Part shown: in pieces, positions 9,901 to 16,945 of the stretch | How the letters are laid out: each line of letters opens with the position of its first letter | Numbering within the stretch: position 1 is the stretch's first letter | NCBI GenBank assembly: GCA_027450145.1 | Contig: DAIDKH010000045.1 | Coordinates: 1 to 35,181, forward strand | Direction: 5' to 3' | DNA from: Chthonomonadaceae bacterium | Lineage (GTDB): Bacteria > Armatimonadota > Chthonomonadetes > Chthonomonadales > Chthonomonadaceae | Length of the DNA: 35,181 nucleotides | The notes under the pieces: generated by a model | What the model was told of the DNA's origin: nothing | Databases searched by the model: none | The model's input: only the letters and a program-made list of their open reading frames with translations | Program-made: the position numbers and the translations under genes

Positions 9901-10636
9901 AATGCCTAGCGGTGGCAAGCTACTCATTGAAACGGCGAATGTCGTTCTAGATAACGAATATGCCGCACTTCATGGCGGCTTGCAAGCTGGCGAGTATGTG
10001 CTTCTAGCGGTCACAGACACGGGAACCGGCATGGACGAGGCGACGAAATCCCTTATTTTTGAGCCGTTCTTTACAACAAAAGAGCGTGGGAAGGGTACTG
10101 GACTGGGTCTGTCAACTGTATACGGTGTAATAAGCCAAAACCAGGGGCACGTACACGTATACAGTGAGCCTGGCAGGGGAACTACATTCAAATGTTATTT
10201 CCGGCGTGCTTACGACGATACTGTGGTCTATGAGGCGCCAATTCAACCAGTCGGTATTACTCATGGAACTGAGCACGTGTTGTTGGTTGAGGACGATGAA
10301 CTCGTACGTCACTTTGCCCAAGCAGCGCTTGTATCAGGTGGCTATAGTGTGTTACCCGTGAGTTGTGGCACAGACGCTTTAGCCGCGGTAGCATCACAGA
10401 CCCGGCCATTCGATCTAGTTGTCACCGATGTGGTGCTACCGGGAATGGGTGGAGCGGATCTGGTCAATCGCCTCACCGAACTTTTACCAGGTATTCGAGT
10501 CCTGTTCGTATCGGGCTATACCGAAAACGCTGTGGTACATCAAGGTATCTTAAGCCCTGGCACCAGTTTTCTCTCTAAACCGTTTACTGTGTCATCACTG
10601 CTAAAGAAGGTGCGCACGCTGCTTGACGCGATGTAG
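6971..10636 (+). CDS. Hybrid sensor histidine kinase with multiple PAS domains, GAF domain and C-terminal receiver
   Basis: A 1221-residue soluble signalling protein without membrane segments, so probably a cytoplasmic sensor. In order: two divergent PAS-like regions (about 15-115 and 150-260), PAS domains at about 275-395 and 400-520, a GAF-like domain (about 540-715), a PAS_3-type domain with PAC motif (about 725-850), HisKA with phosphoacceptor His860 (GGIAHDFNN), and an HATPase domain. The HATPase shows an N-box (NLAVNARDAMP), G1 (DTGTGMD) and G2 (GKGTGLGLSTVYG). A receiver follows with acidic pair VEDDE and phosphoacceptor Asp1153 (LVVTDVVLPGMGG). The kinase should pass phosphate from His860 to Asp1153; no output domain is present. 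The start is the first GTG after an in-frame stop; there is no clear ribosome-binding site, so the first residues are uncertain. No partner regulator lies nearby. Confidence 0.93.
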   Translation: MLEDDTLIDRISTGVLDALAVPALVVVCDYTKTSVGVAALNASARHLFLLGETVSGVPSLDKIAPALVDLLLRNKQAKSLEHGGILLPVGDTAVDYRAHAVKLLPCTDSNTQWLCTFTRSIESADVIRPPRPLGHDHLVEEDSAPLWERLHLGTDAIIVSTIPSSSVHSSTVLYASREFCAMTAFSPQDLIGKPLSAFNVNLGDGDEFNRMLVEAASGASVRFGITLLHKQNSSEYVECESSHVFGADGTPALLIHVLRRSKGSSSNLVGASSRLRELKAVVASGLDGYALVNEHGELLEASSSGLLGLGWTREELLNCSCLDLVHPDDQEFVINVFRDIRSAPGAARRIDMRVNKANGSATWLAVVMTNLLHEPDVRAVVLNYNDVSTRKFTEFALQRSEERHRLLFERNPGAMWLCHPETLRFVQVNSAAERAYGYSSAEFVNMTITDILPLTSRQLFHEKCAEADVDLPTSLGVWSLIGGDGSIVDSQLYASRLIEETSDLMLIMAIDVTQQTRAHRDLLNSNLKVQLLLEEEQERSEILHALAEAAILINTCKSTQDILQRATDYARRLARAGVATISLSKSENDQEQVNTISTDLSANAAAQAIDTAIEVQVNGAIAPESAESGPNADHLTTRQHQNENSWQTGVPTKLTVPLRDSAGLIVGYLTVIREESSSYSADDENVLVQLAQMVSGTLDNRTLVEQLTENTERLRKSEERYALALEGSNDGIWDWQVNSESVIRSPRFLSLIGFDTNEDIEQLGSWNMRIHPDDREKVIKARHDHLYHGVPYDIEMRVLTFSGEYRWFRSKGQAVWDEHGTPVRMVGSFTDLTERKALEEQLLQAQKLESIGRLAGGIAHDFNNMLTGILGFSELARLKLDDGSNDIHDDLQQIEGAALRAADLTSQLLAFARKQIIRPQTTDLNELARSTHSMLTRLIGENVQLQEDLQADLWMVSIDPGQFQQVIVNLAVNARDAMPSGGKLLIETANVVLDNEYAALHGGLQAGEYVLLAVTDTGTGMDEATKSLIFEPFFTTKERGKGTGLGLSTVYGVISQNQGHVHVYSEPGRGTTFKCYFRRAYDDTVVYEAPIQPVGITHGTEHVLLVEDDELVRHFAQAALVSGGYSVLPVSCGTDALAAVASQTRPFDLVVTDVVLPGMGGADLVNRLTELLPGIRVLFVSGYTENAVVHQGILSPGTSFLSKPFTVSSLLKKVRTLLDAM

Positions 10637-10677
10637 ACCAACCAGAGCTTATAAGGCAGTGATAGTTCGCAGGTGGT

Positions 10678-11619
10678 CTATGGCGTCCGTGCTGCCGAGC
10701 TGCCATATATCGCATTAATAATCGCAGCCTCCACTGGGCTTGCACTGTCGTTGTCCTGCCGAATATCAAGTCGTTGGTTAAGCGGTGTGGTTCGGTTGCA
10801 CATAAACCGCGGCTTCCGCAACGTATTGGGCGCTGCCGCGTGAAAGAGAAAAGGATGACAAAGGTAGATGTCTCCCGCTCGTCCGGTGGTTTCAACTACT
10901 CTTAATGCTGTGCCATGGTCATCCACGTAGGGTCGGTTCATGAACCTCTCCACCCGGTTACCGCTTTCGTGCCAGCTTCGGAAATTGGCCGGCCATAATG
11001 CGGCATCGTCAGAGCTTAGCGTGCCAGTAAGATCTTGCAACCAGAGATTCTGCTCAATGCAAGCTTTTATAGCGGTGCCTAACTGCATAGGTTCATTCTG
11101 TTTTGCCAGGAAGCGTGCAACGACCTGGTGCGAGCCCGTAGCGGCAAGTGTCGCGCCGCCATGGCTGCTAATATCTGAGAAAAAGCAGAGTAGCAAGAGA
11201 CCTTGGTCTGGAGCATCCACGGTATGCTGAAAGTGAATACCATCCCAGTGCCAGCCATTCGTCGAAACGGTCCAATCAGAGTCGGCGCCCACGCTGAAGT
11301 TCACTGGCCACCAACCCCACCCGTCCTGGGTCTCTCGCGTTATCCACCGCCCCGCGCCCACAAGCTCATCAACGGCCTGCTTAAGGCGTTCTGTCTTGCA
11401 TTGTCTAAATGCAGGTGTATCGTAGGTTTCCGTCAGATGGATCATTGGTTTTGTCCACGTTAAGGGATCCTTAGGGTCGGCACCCATCTCCTCTACCCGC
11501 TGCCAGACATCCTGTTGTGCAGCGAGGGCAACATCGTGTGGGTAAGCCTGTTCAACACGGACAAAGCCAAGCTGAATGAATTGATTGCGTTGTTCCTGCG
11601 AAATGATAGTTGAAGTCAT
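10678..11619 (-). CDS. Phytanoyl-CoA dioxygenase (PhyH) family protein
   Basis: A 313-residue Fe(II)/2-oxoglutarate-dependent oxygenase of the PhyH family. The iron-binding triad is visible as His124 and Asp126 (GWHWDGIHF) and distal His260 (FLFHAAAPN); an Arg follows in 'RKPRFMCNRT', as expected for 2-oxoglutarate binding. The substrate cannot be predicted, because bacterial PhyH proteins act on many small molecules. The start at ATG 11619 is 9 nt after GGGAG; a GTG two codons earlier is too close to it. The gene is monocistronic and convergent with the kinase gene, with 41 bp between the two stop codons. It is distant in sequence from the other PhyH protein at 16946-17776. Confidence 0.88.
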   Translation of the reverse strand: MTSTIISQEQRNQFIQLGFVRVEQAYPHDVALAAQQDVWQRVEEMGADPKDPLTWTKPMIHLTETYDTPAFRQCKTERLKQAVDELVGAGRWITRETQDGWGWWPVNFSVGADSDWTVSTNGWHWDGIHFQHTVDAPDQGLLLLCFFSDISSHGGATLAATGSHQVVARFLAKQNEPMQLGTAIKACIEQNLWLQDLTGTLSSDDAALWPANFRSWHESGNRVERFMNRPYVDDHGTALRVVETTGRAGDIYLCHPFLFHAAAPNTLRKPRFMCNRTTPLNQRLDIRQDNDSASPVEAAIINAIYGSSAARTP

Positions 11620-11892
11620 CAGCACATGCTCCCGCTGCGGTCATTTATTTTAGAATTCTGCGTCAATTAGCGGATACCTGCCAACATTTAAGTTAAATCA
11701 AAATTAAAGCATTTTGGTGGTGAATGTACGGAGAACTAATCGGTAACTGCGCGACGTGCAACAACAGAGGACTGAGAAATAGCGAGGACGGTGCACCTCA
11801 GGTTCTGCGATTGGTGGCCTAGGGTTACCGAAAGGACGATTAGAGGTACAAGTGACAAAGAAACGAAGATAGCACCAAGACTCAAAAAGAGA

Positions 11893-11966
11893 TAGCGGAG
11901 GGGGGACTCGAACCCTCGACACTACGGGTATGAACCGTATGCTCTAACCAACTGAGCTACTCCGCC
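11893..11966 (-). tRNA. tRNA-Met (CAT anticodon), elongator type
   Basis: Read on the minus strand, the acceptor stem is GGCGGAG/CTCCGCT (a G-U pair at 1-72) with discriminator A. The anticodon stem TACGG/CCGTA encloses TTCATAC, giving CAT. The T-arm is GAGGG-TTCGAGT-CCCCC. The gene closely resembles the elongator tRNA-Met of Bacillus as I recall it. It lacks the three G-C pairs in the anticodon stem and the 1-72 mismatch that mark an initiator tRNA. CCA is not encoded. A lysidine-modified Ile tRNA is a less likely alternative. Confidence 0.93.
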
Positions 11967-11993
11967 AGGAGCTGCACGCGTGTACGTTTCTGA

Positions 11994-12022
11994 AGTATAC
12001 CAAATCTTAGCAGGGGAATCAA
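11994..12022 (-). promoter_or_regulatory. Sigma-70 promoter of tRNA-Met
   Basis: On the minus strand, TTGATT (12022-12017) and TATACT (11999-11994) are separated by 17 nt. Transcription would begin near 11987, about 20 nt before the tRNA 5' end. Confidence 0.75.
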
Positions 12023-12128
12023 GGCTCACAACATAGGATTTTGCGATGCTGCGGTTAATAATCGAAACCGGCGTACCTATGAGGAATTTCACTTGTCGAA
12101 TGGATGGTTGCGAGACCGCTAGATAAGG

Positions 12129-12134
12129 TATACT
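12129..12134 (+). promoter_or_regulatory. Candidate -10 element for rpmE
   Basis: TATACT lies about 100 bp upstream of the L31 gene. No good -35 hexamer sits at the usual distance (only a weak TTGCGA at a 15-nt spacing), so this is tentative. Confidence 0.35.
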
Positions 12135-12236
12135 GTACTTACCAGATTAGTGTATTGAAACTAGAGAAGCAATTCATACTAATCTACACGTATATTACTA
12201 AGGCACGTTGTTGCGGCTCATCGAAAGGTTACGCAG

Positions 12237-12440
12237 ATGAAACCATCCATTCATCCTGAATATAAAGAGACGACTGTAGTTTGTCAATGTGGGAACACCT
12301 TCACTACGAGGTCGACGCGCGAGAATATCCGAACAGAAATCTGTTCTGCCTGTCATCCGCTCTATACGGGCAAGCAGAAGATTATCGATACCGAGGGCCG
12401 TGTTGAGAAGTTCTTGCAGAAGTACAAGATGAAATCATAG
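12237..12440 (+). CDS. rpmE: 50S ribosomal protein L31
   Basis: A 67-residue L31 of the zinc-binding type, part of the large ribosomal subunit. It begins MKPSIHPEY, as usual in this family, and has Cys16, Cys18, Cys36 and Cys39 (VVCQCG and EICSACHP) as zinc ligands, followed by the typical HPLYTGKQK and a basic tail. The cysteines distinguish it from the zinc-free form made under zinc limitation. A modest AAAGG lies upstream of the ATG. In many bacteria rpmE sits next to a DUF1385 gene, as here, although the prfA and prmC genes that often follow are absent from this window. Confidence 0.97.
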   Translation: MKPSIHPEYKETTVVCQCGNTFTTRSTRENIRTEICSACHPLYTGKQKIIDTEGRVEKFLQKYKMKS

Positions 12441-12471
12441 TTTGGTAACTTCGCAAGAGGTGTTGTTGATC

Positions 12472-12507
12472 ACTGGCGCATTACAGTTAACTGCTGAATG
12501 CGCCAGT
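12472..12507 (+). terminator. Hairpin after rpmE, possible terminator or attenuator
   Basis: An 11-bp perfect stem pairs 12472-12482 with 12497-12507. The 14-nt loop itself holds the palindrome CAGTTAACTG (12484-12493). The sequence after it is ATTATTAC, not a real T-run, so termination would be partial. It separates rpmE from the DUF1385 gene and covers an upstream ATG at 12498, which supports the later start of that gene. Confidence 0.45.
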
Positions 12508-12551
12508 ATTATTACAGCTCTACGGTGCGCATTATCAGGAGTGTGAAGCAA

Positions 12552-13592
12552 ATGTCCAACAGTGAGATAGCCGATATTTCTGATGGCCTAAACGTTCAAC
12601 AATTTGGCGGCCAAGCGGTAATAGAGGGCGTAATGATGCGAAGTGCGCACTGCGTGAGTGTCTCATGTCGCACCCCTGAAGGCACAATTGTCACACGTAG
12701 TGAACGCATTGATAGCTCGTTGATGAGGTATCTGGGATGGCTCAATTGGCCATTTGCGCGCGGAACACTGGCCCTGCTAGATGCAATGATTTTAGGTGCA
12801 CGCGCCCTAAATTTTGCCTCTCGAATTCAGGTGAACGACACCTCGCAAGTCTACCGCCAGGATCGCACCACCACAAGCCAATTGAAGGATATTGCAGTTG
12901 GAGGTACTGTAGTACTCAGCCTTGTTCTCGGGTTGTTCATTTTTAAGGTGCTGCCAACAGTGATTACTACTGTTGCTGTCGCACATGGCTTGCTGCCCGG
13001 CAAGAACGATCCTCATCTTCTGAACCTGAGCGATGGCGTCATACGCATGGTGATGTTCTTTGGATATATACTTGCAGTTTCGCGCATGCAACAGATCCAT
13101 CGCGTGTTTATGTACCACGGTGCTGAGCATAAAGCCATAAATACCCTGGAGGCCGGTCTACCACTCTCTGTTGAAAATGCGAGCCAAGCTAGCCGAATTC
13201 ACCCGCGGTGTGGTACGAGCTTTATATTTATCGTCTTGCTACTCGATCTCGTTTTGATCACCGTTCTACCTCGGCCGCAGGCGTTGTTATTACGAATCGC
13301 CCTACAGATTTCCGTGATCCCTGTTGTGGCCGGAATTGCATACGAGGCGATAAAGGCCGCCGGTAAATATAGGCGTCATTCACTAGTTGCGGCTGTATTT
13401 GCGCCGGGCATGGCCACACAGTATTTAACCACTCGCGAACCAGAACTCGATCAGGTTGAGGTAGCACTCACAGCGCTTCTCTCTGTGATTGCAGCAGAGC
13501 GGGCCTATGCCACTGAAAGCAACAGGAATGCAGCCGCCAACAACGATACGGCCACGGCCGTTGCCGTACCAGAGGTAACTACAACGAGTTAG
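12552..13592 (+). CDS. DUF1385 (YqhQ-like) membrane protein
   Basis: A 346-residue protein of the DUF1385 family (YqhQ in Bacillus), widely conserved but poorly characterised. The family signature FGGQAVIEGVMMRS is near the N-terminus, and the conserved 'YHGAEHKAIN' and 'HPRCGTSF' motifs are present; their His, Glu and Cys residues suggest a metal site. About four hydrophobic segments are visible ('VVLSLVLGLFIFKVLPTVIT', 'MVMFFGYILAVS', 'FIFIVLLLDLVLITVLP', 'IALQISVIPVVAGIAY'). The start at 12552 has AGGAG 10 nt upstream; an earlier in-frame ATG at 12498 lies inside a hairpin. The last 30 residues are Ala/Asn/Thr-rich and probably disordered. The gene probably shares a transcript with rpmE. 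Confidence 0.9.
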   Translation: MSNSEIADISDGLNVQQFGGQAVIEGVMMRSAHCVSVSCRTPEGTIVTRSERIDSSLMRYLGWLNWPFARGTLALLDAMILGARALNFASRIQVNDTSQVYRQDRTTTSQLKDIAVGGTVVLSLVLGLFIFKVLPTVITTVAVAHGLLPGKNDPHLLNLSDGVIRMVMFFGYILAVSRMQQIHRVFMYHGAEHKAINTLEAGLPLSVENASQASRIHPRCGTSFIFIVLLLDLVLITVLPRPQALLLRIALQISVIPVVAGIAYEAIKAAGKYRRHSLVAAVFAPGMATQYLTTREPELDQVEVALTALLSVIAAERAYATESNRNAAANNDTATAVAVPEVTTTS

Positions 13593-13615
13593 AATTATCG
13601 CTGGTTGGCGCGATC

Positions 13616-14770
13616 TTATTTACGCTGTAACCCTGCGCGTACAAAATGGTTGCCCGGCAGTCGACGCGCAAGGCCTCTCAGCTCCAGCATCGTAAGCTCT
13701 ACTGTAACAACTGATATGGGTATGTCGCATGAAGTGGCAATTGCATCAATGTGCCGTGGGCTGAGATCCAGTTGTCGTAACAGCGCTTCTTGCGATGCGG
13801 TTATATCTAATGGAAGTGGAGAAAATTGCTCGCTGTTGGCCTCGTCGTCTAGGTTGAGAACGCCTTGTACCGTTGGCCCGGTGCCAAGATTAAGTGCACC
13901 AAGAGCCTGCAATATATCTTCTACAGAAAGCGCAGGTGAGATACCTTCCCGAATTAGAGCGTTGCATCCCTCGCTGGCGGGCCGGTCAATGTTTCCGGGT
14001 ACCGCCAGTACAGATCGGCCCTGTTCAACTGCGGTTTTTGCCGTAATAAGGGCGCCGCTTGATGCCGATGCTTCTACCACCACGGTAACCTGAGAAATGC
14101 CGCTAATGATTCGGTTGCGAGCTGGAAAATGCCATGCGTCTGGCTGGGCGCCTGGTGGATATTCAGATATTACCGCCCCCTGATGGGTAATCTCCTGAAA
14201 GAGTGCTGCATTTTCAGGGGGGTACGCTACATCTGGACCGCAGCCTAGAATCGCTGCCGCTCTTCCGCCGCTTCGTATGGTGCTTCTATGTACCGAGGTG
14301 TCAATTCCCCGTGCGCCACCGCTTACCACAGTAAGCCCCGCCTTGCTAAGCCCCTGTGCAAACTGTTCTGCCACTGCTTTGCCGTACGGTGTTGCATGGC
14401 GTGAGCCGACGATGGCAACGGCAAATCGATCGCGCTCCTCCAGGTTTCCATTTCCAAAGAGAATTGCAGGCGGATCTGTAAGGTCGTTCAGGCTGCCGGG
14501 GTACTCCGGGTGATCTGCTGTGATAATGAAAGAGTTCGGCTGTTCGCACCACTTCATCTGCTCTTTGGATGGAACATTGGCAGGATCACGTAGCTTCTCT
14601 AAATGCCGCAAACTCAGTCCGTCTACCTGCAGAAATGCGTCATTATCTGCGGTGAAAAGCAAAGGAAGCTGCGCTGAAAAACAGCGCAGCAACCTTAATG
14701 CAATGCGAGGAGAAAGCTGGGCGTTAGCCAGTCGAATAAGGGACAGGTGGTCCTGATTAATCACCACCAC
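13616..14770 (-). CDS. dprA: DNA-processing protein DprA
   Basis: A protein of about 384 residues that, by homology, binds incoming single-stranded DNA and loads RecA during natural transformation. An N-terminal SAM/HhH-like region precedes the Rossmann domain, recognised from VAIVGSRHATPYG (Gly122 region), SGGARGIDTSVH, ILGCGPDVAYPPEN, 'FPARNRIISGIS', 'SGALITAKTAVEQGR' and 'VPGNIDRPASEGCN'. A C-terminal winged-helix domain ends the protein. The start is uncertain: three consecutive GTG codons (14770, 14767, 14764) lie at the 3' end of the upstream gene, with AAGGG about 11 nt before the first. Any of them overlaps the beta-propeller gene by 8-14 bases, so the two are co-transcribed and probably translationally coupled. 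The gene is convergent with the DUF1385 gene. Confidence 0.94.
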   Translation of the reverse strand: MVVINQDHLSLIRLANAQLSPRIALRLLRCFSAQLPLLFTADNDAFLQVDGLSLRHLEKLRDPANVPSKEQMKWCEQPNSFIITADHPEYPGSLNDLTDPPAILFGNGNLEERDRFAVAIVGSRHATPYGKAVAEQFAQGLSKAGLTVVSGGARGIDTSVHRSTIRSGGRAAAILGCGPDVAYPPENAALFQEITHQGAVISEYPPGAQPDAWHFPARNRIISGISQVTVVVEASASSGALITAKTAVEQGRSVLAVPGNIDRPASEGCNALIREGISPALSVEDILQALGALNLGTGPTVQGVLNLDDEANSEQFSPLPLDITASQEALLRQLDLSPRHIDAIATSCDIPISVVTVELTMLELRGLARRLPGNHFVRAGLQRK

Positions 14771-16436
14771 CGCCGCCTGCACCCTTAAAGCCCCCCCTGC
14801 CAAATCCACCACCCATGCCGGGGCCGCCGAAGTTTCCAAACCGCGACCCGCGGTTTCCCTGGGCGAGTGCCGCAGCATCCGACTCACTGGGATAGGCATC
14901 TCCAGTGGTAAACACCCAACTTCGAGTGTTGACGTTGCCGAACCAGTCCTTCGCGGTGATCACCACGGTGTGATGGCCGTCTGGCAGGGCAGTGGAAACG
15001 CCGGTACTCGTCTCTTGAAGGATGAACTCTAGAATACCAGTGTCCTTTTTAAATGTAAAACCGGATATTTTGGTTGCAGCAAGGGCATCCGAGGCGTGCG
15101 GCACGGACTTTCCGTCGATAGTGAGAGTTATGCTCGCGGGATCCAGTCCACTACCTTGGTCCGAGATTTTAGCCTTAAATGTGAACGGTGGTTGTCCGTT
15201 GCAGTACTCGCCTGCCAATGGCTCGAGAGGCGTAATCGTCGGTGGAATTGTATCCTGTGCATTGTGACTGAACGTCGTAAGAGAACCGTCGTCAGTAACT
15301 ACAAAAAGCTGTCCATTGGCGGCTACAGGAGAGACGACCACCTGGTTAAACGTGGGTACCTTTGTGAAGTCTACAGAGGTTGGGGCAATTGAAAAGTCCC
15401 ACTCTAAATCCCCAGTCGCCTTATTGAACGCGTATATGCCACCAGCCGACGATCCTACGACTACCAGGTTGTTCGTGACAACTGGTGCAGCATTGATCTG
15501 AAAGTCTACGAGAGCTGGTTTCTTCCACATCACGGTCCTGTCTGGCCCAATGCAATAGACTGCCGGCGCCGATGTAGCGATGTAGACATCCCCTTTGTTG
15601 TCTACTCCAGGGTCACACGTGAGAGTGTTGTGGGTTACCATCTGCCAGTTAATCTGCCCGGTATCATGGTAACAGGCGAGTACCTGACCTTCGGTAATGT
15701 AGATCAGTCCGTTCTTCAAGACTGGTGTCGCCGTATCGCCCGATCCCTCAAGTCTATGCTGCCACAACTCAGTTGCCGTAGCCGTATCCACGCAGTGCAG
15801 CACGTTATTGCTAGTAATGTAGTAGAGGTCTCCCTTATACTCGCTCAGGTTACCCATGAGACCAACTTGAGTGTTGAAGCCCTGTCCCCATGCGCCAGAT
15901 AACGGTTGGCCGGAATCAGCGTTGATCCCGTAGATCTTTCCATTAGCGCCGGCAAAGTAGACATTTGCGCCAACGACCGCCGGCGAGGACACGACTCCAC
16001 CGTTAATGAGTTTGAACGCAGGGTACTTCAGTTCACCAGTCGATGCATTCAGGGCGTATAGGCCATCGCCCGTAGGCACGAACAGAGTGCCATCGGCAAC
16101 GGTAGGCGTAGCCAGGGTGTCTTGACTCATCTGCGAACCTGCAGGGTAGCTCCACTTTTTGGAGCCGCTGCGAGCATCCAGTGCATAAACTTTCTTGCCC
16201 GTGCAGTAGTAAACCGTGTTATCGGCGTAGACTGGACCTGCAGGATTGGACGGAGTGGCAACCTCGGTGTATTTCCATGTCACAGCCATTGGGGCCGCCA
16301 AGGCATCCGCTGCGCTAGAATCCTGTGCGCTGCATGCATTAATGCCTGAAAAGAGCATAACAGAGCATGCCGTTAATGCACCAAAACGGTGGATAATACC
16401 GCGATGCCCATTTACACTTGTCGCGAAAAGTGACAT
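14757..16436 (-). CDS. Exported PQQ-type beta-propeller protein with Gly-rich tail
   Basis: A 559-residue exported protein. Repeats of the PQQ/BamB type ('TVYYCTGKKVYALDARSGSKKW', 'TPTVADGTLFVPTGDGLYALNASTG' and others) form a beta-propeller over about residues 40-390. An Ig-like domain follows ('PPTITPLEPLAGEYC' to 'DGHHTVVITAKDWFGNVN'), then a low-complexity tail rich in Gly, Phe and Arg. The start at ATG 16436 has AAGGGG 11 nt upstream and a signal peptide ending near 'LFSGINACSAQ', either a lipobox-like Cys or a signal-peptidase I site. A TTG at 16544 would extend it by 36 residues with another hydrophobic stretch but no ribosome-binding site. It may be a scaffold or binding protein; no enzymatic residues are seen. 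First gene of an operon with dprA. Confidence 0.85.
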   Translation of the reverse strand: MSLFATSVNGHRGIIHRFGALTACSVMLFSGINACSAQDSSAADALAAPMAVTWKYTEVATPSNPAGPVYADNTVYYCTGKKVYALDARSGSKKWSYPAGSQMSQDTLATPTVADGTLFVPTGDGLYALNASTGELKYPAFKLINGGVVSSPAVVGANVYFAGANGKIYGINADSGQPLSGAWGQGFNTQVGLMGNLSEYKGDLYYITSNNVLHCVDTATATELWQHRLEGSGDTATPVLKNGLIYITEGQVLACYHDTGQINWQMVTHNTLTCDPGVDNKGDVYIATSAPAVYCIGPDRTVMWKKPALVDFQINAAPVVTNNLVVVGSSAGGIYAFNKATGDLEWDFSIAPTSVDFTKVPTFNQVVVSPVAANGQLFVVTDDGSLTTFSHNAQDTIPPTITPLEPLAGEYCNGQPPFTFKAKISDQGSGLDPASITLTIDGKSVPHASDALAATKISGFTFKKDTGILEFILQETSTGVSTALPDGHHTVVITAKDWFGNVNTRSWVFTTGDAYPSESDAAALAQGNRGSRFGNFGGPGMGGGFGRGGFKGAGGGGGD

Positions 16437-16589
16437 ATTGATGAAGACCCCTTCGCCTCTGGAGGTTTGCAGAATGCGGTGCATTTGCGCCGATACGGCG
16501 GCGACTAGTAATACACTGCAAACGGTGCTTAAAGAGTACCGCAAAGTACCTACAATTTACTTCAATTGCACCGCTTAATTAACGGGCAT

Positions 16590-16618
16590 ATTATAGACCT
16601 GTAGACAAGTTGTGTCAA
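16590..16618 (-). promoter_or_regulatory. Full-consensus sigma-70 promoter of the beta-propeller-dprA operon
   Basis: On the minus strand, TTGACA (16618-16613) and TATAAT (16595-16590) are separated by exactly 17 nt. Transcription should begin near 16583. The leader to ATG 16436 would be about 147 nt. Confidence 0.9.
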
Positions 16619-16945
16619 CCCCTTTCCAGTGTGCCGCGCCAATGTGGGTTTAGTTGGACCGAGCCCACGAAAGAACAGTGATCCTGCCACACGTTCCAGC
16701 CGCTAGATCGTGCATGTGAGGAACTTGCTAAGCGCATACATATTCTCAGCTAAACCTCATGGTTGCGGCGTCACAGTTTAACTTGCTTAAGTGATCTGCT
16801 CCGCGCACGGGCTAAGTAAATGCGAGTTAACCTGGAGATTTGATCGTATTAACGCAGGAGTCGGAAACAACCCTCTACAATTAGTGTATGCAAACCCAGC
16901 ACATGCTTACTGCCGTGCGTGCAAAGTACGGCTTTGGAGGACGAT
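16619..16945. other. Intergenic region between divergent genes
   Basis: About 330 bp between the beta-propeller promoter and the second PhyH gene. A -10-like TACAAT lies near 16877 but without a matching -35, and the GGAGG ribosome-binding site of the PhyH gene is at 16936-16940. I see no RNA gene or coding sequence. Confidence 0.5.

Noticed and set aside
10634-10681. TAGACCA/TGGTCTA inverted repeat between the convergent kinase and PhyH genes as a shared terminator
   Set aside because: The arms are only 7 bp with a 34-nt loop and no T-run on either strand.
11704-11922. A 72-codon open frame on the minus strand overlapping tRNA-Met
   Set aside because: It overlaps the tRNA and has low-complexity, unfamiliar sequence.
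11893-11966. tRNA-Met as an initiator tRNA
   Set aside because: The anticodon stem lacks three consecutive G-C pairs, and positions 1 and 72 form a G-U pair instead of the initiator mismatch.
12498-12551. A longer N-terminus for the DUF1385 protein
   Set aside because: The upstream ATG lies inside the hairpin after rpmE and has no ribosome-binding site, whereas ATG 12552 has AGGAG.
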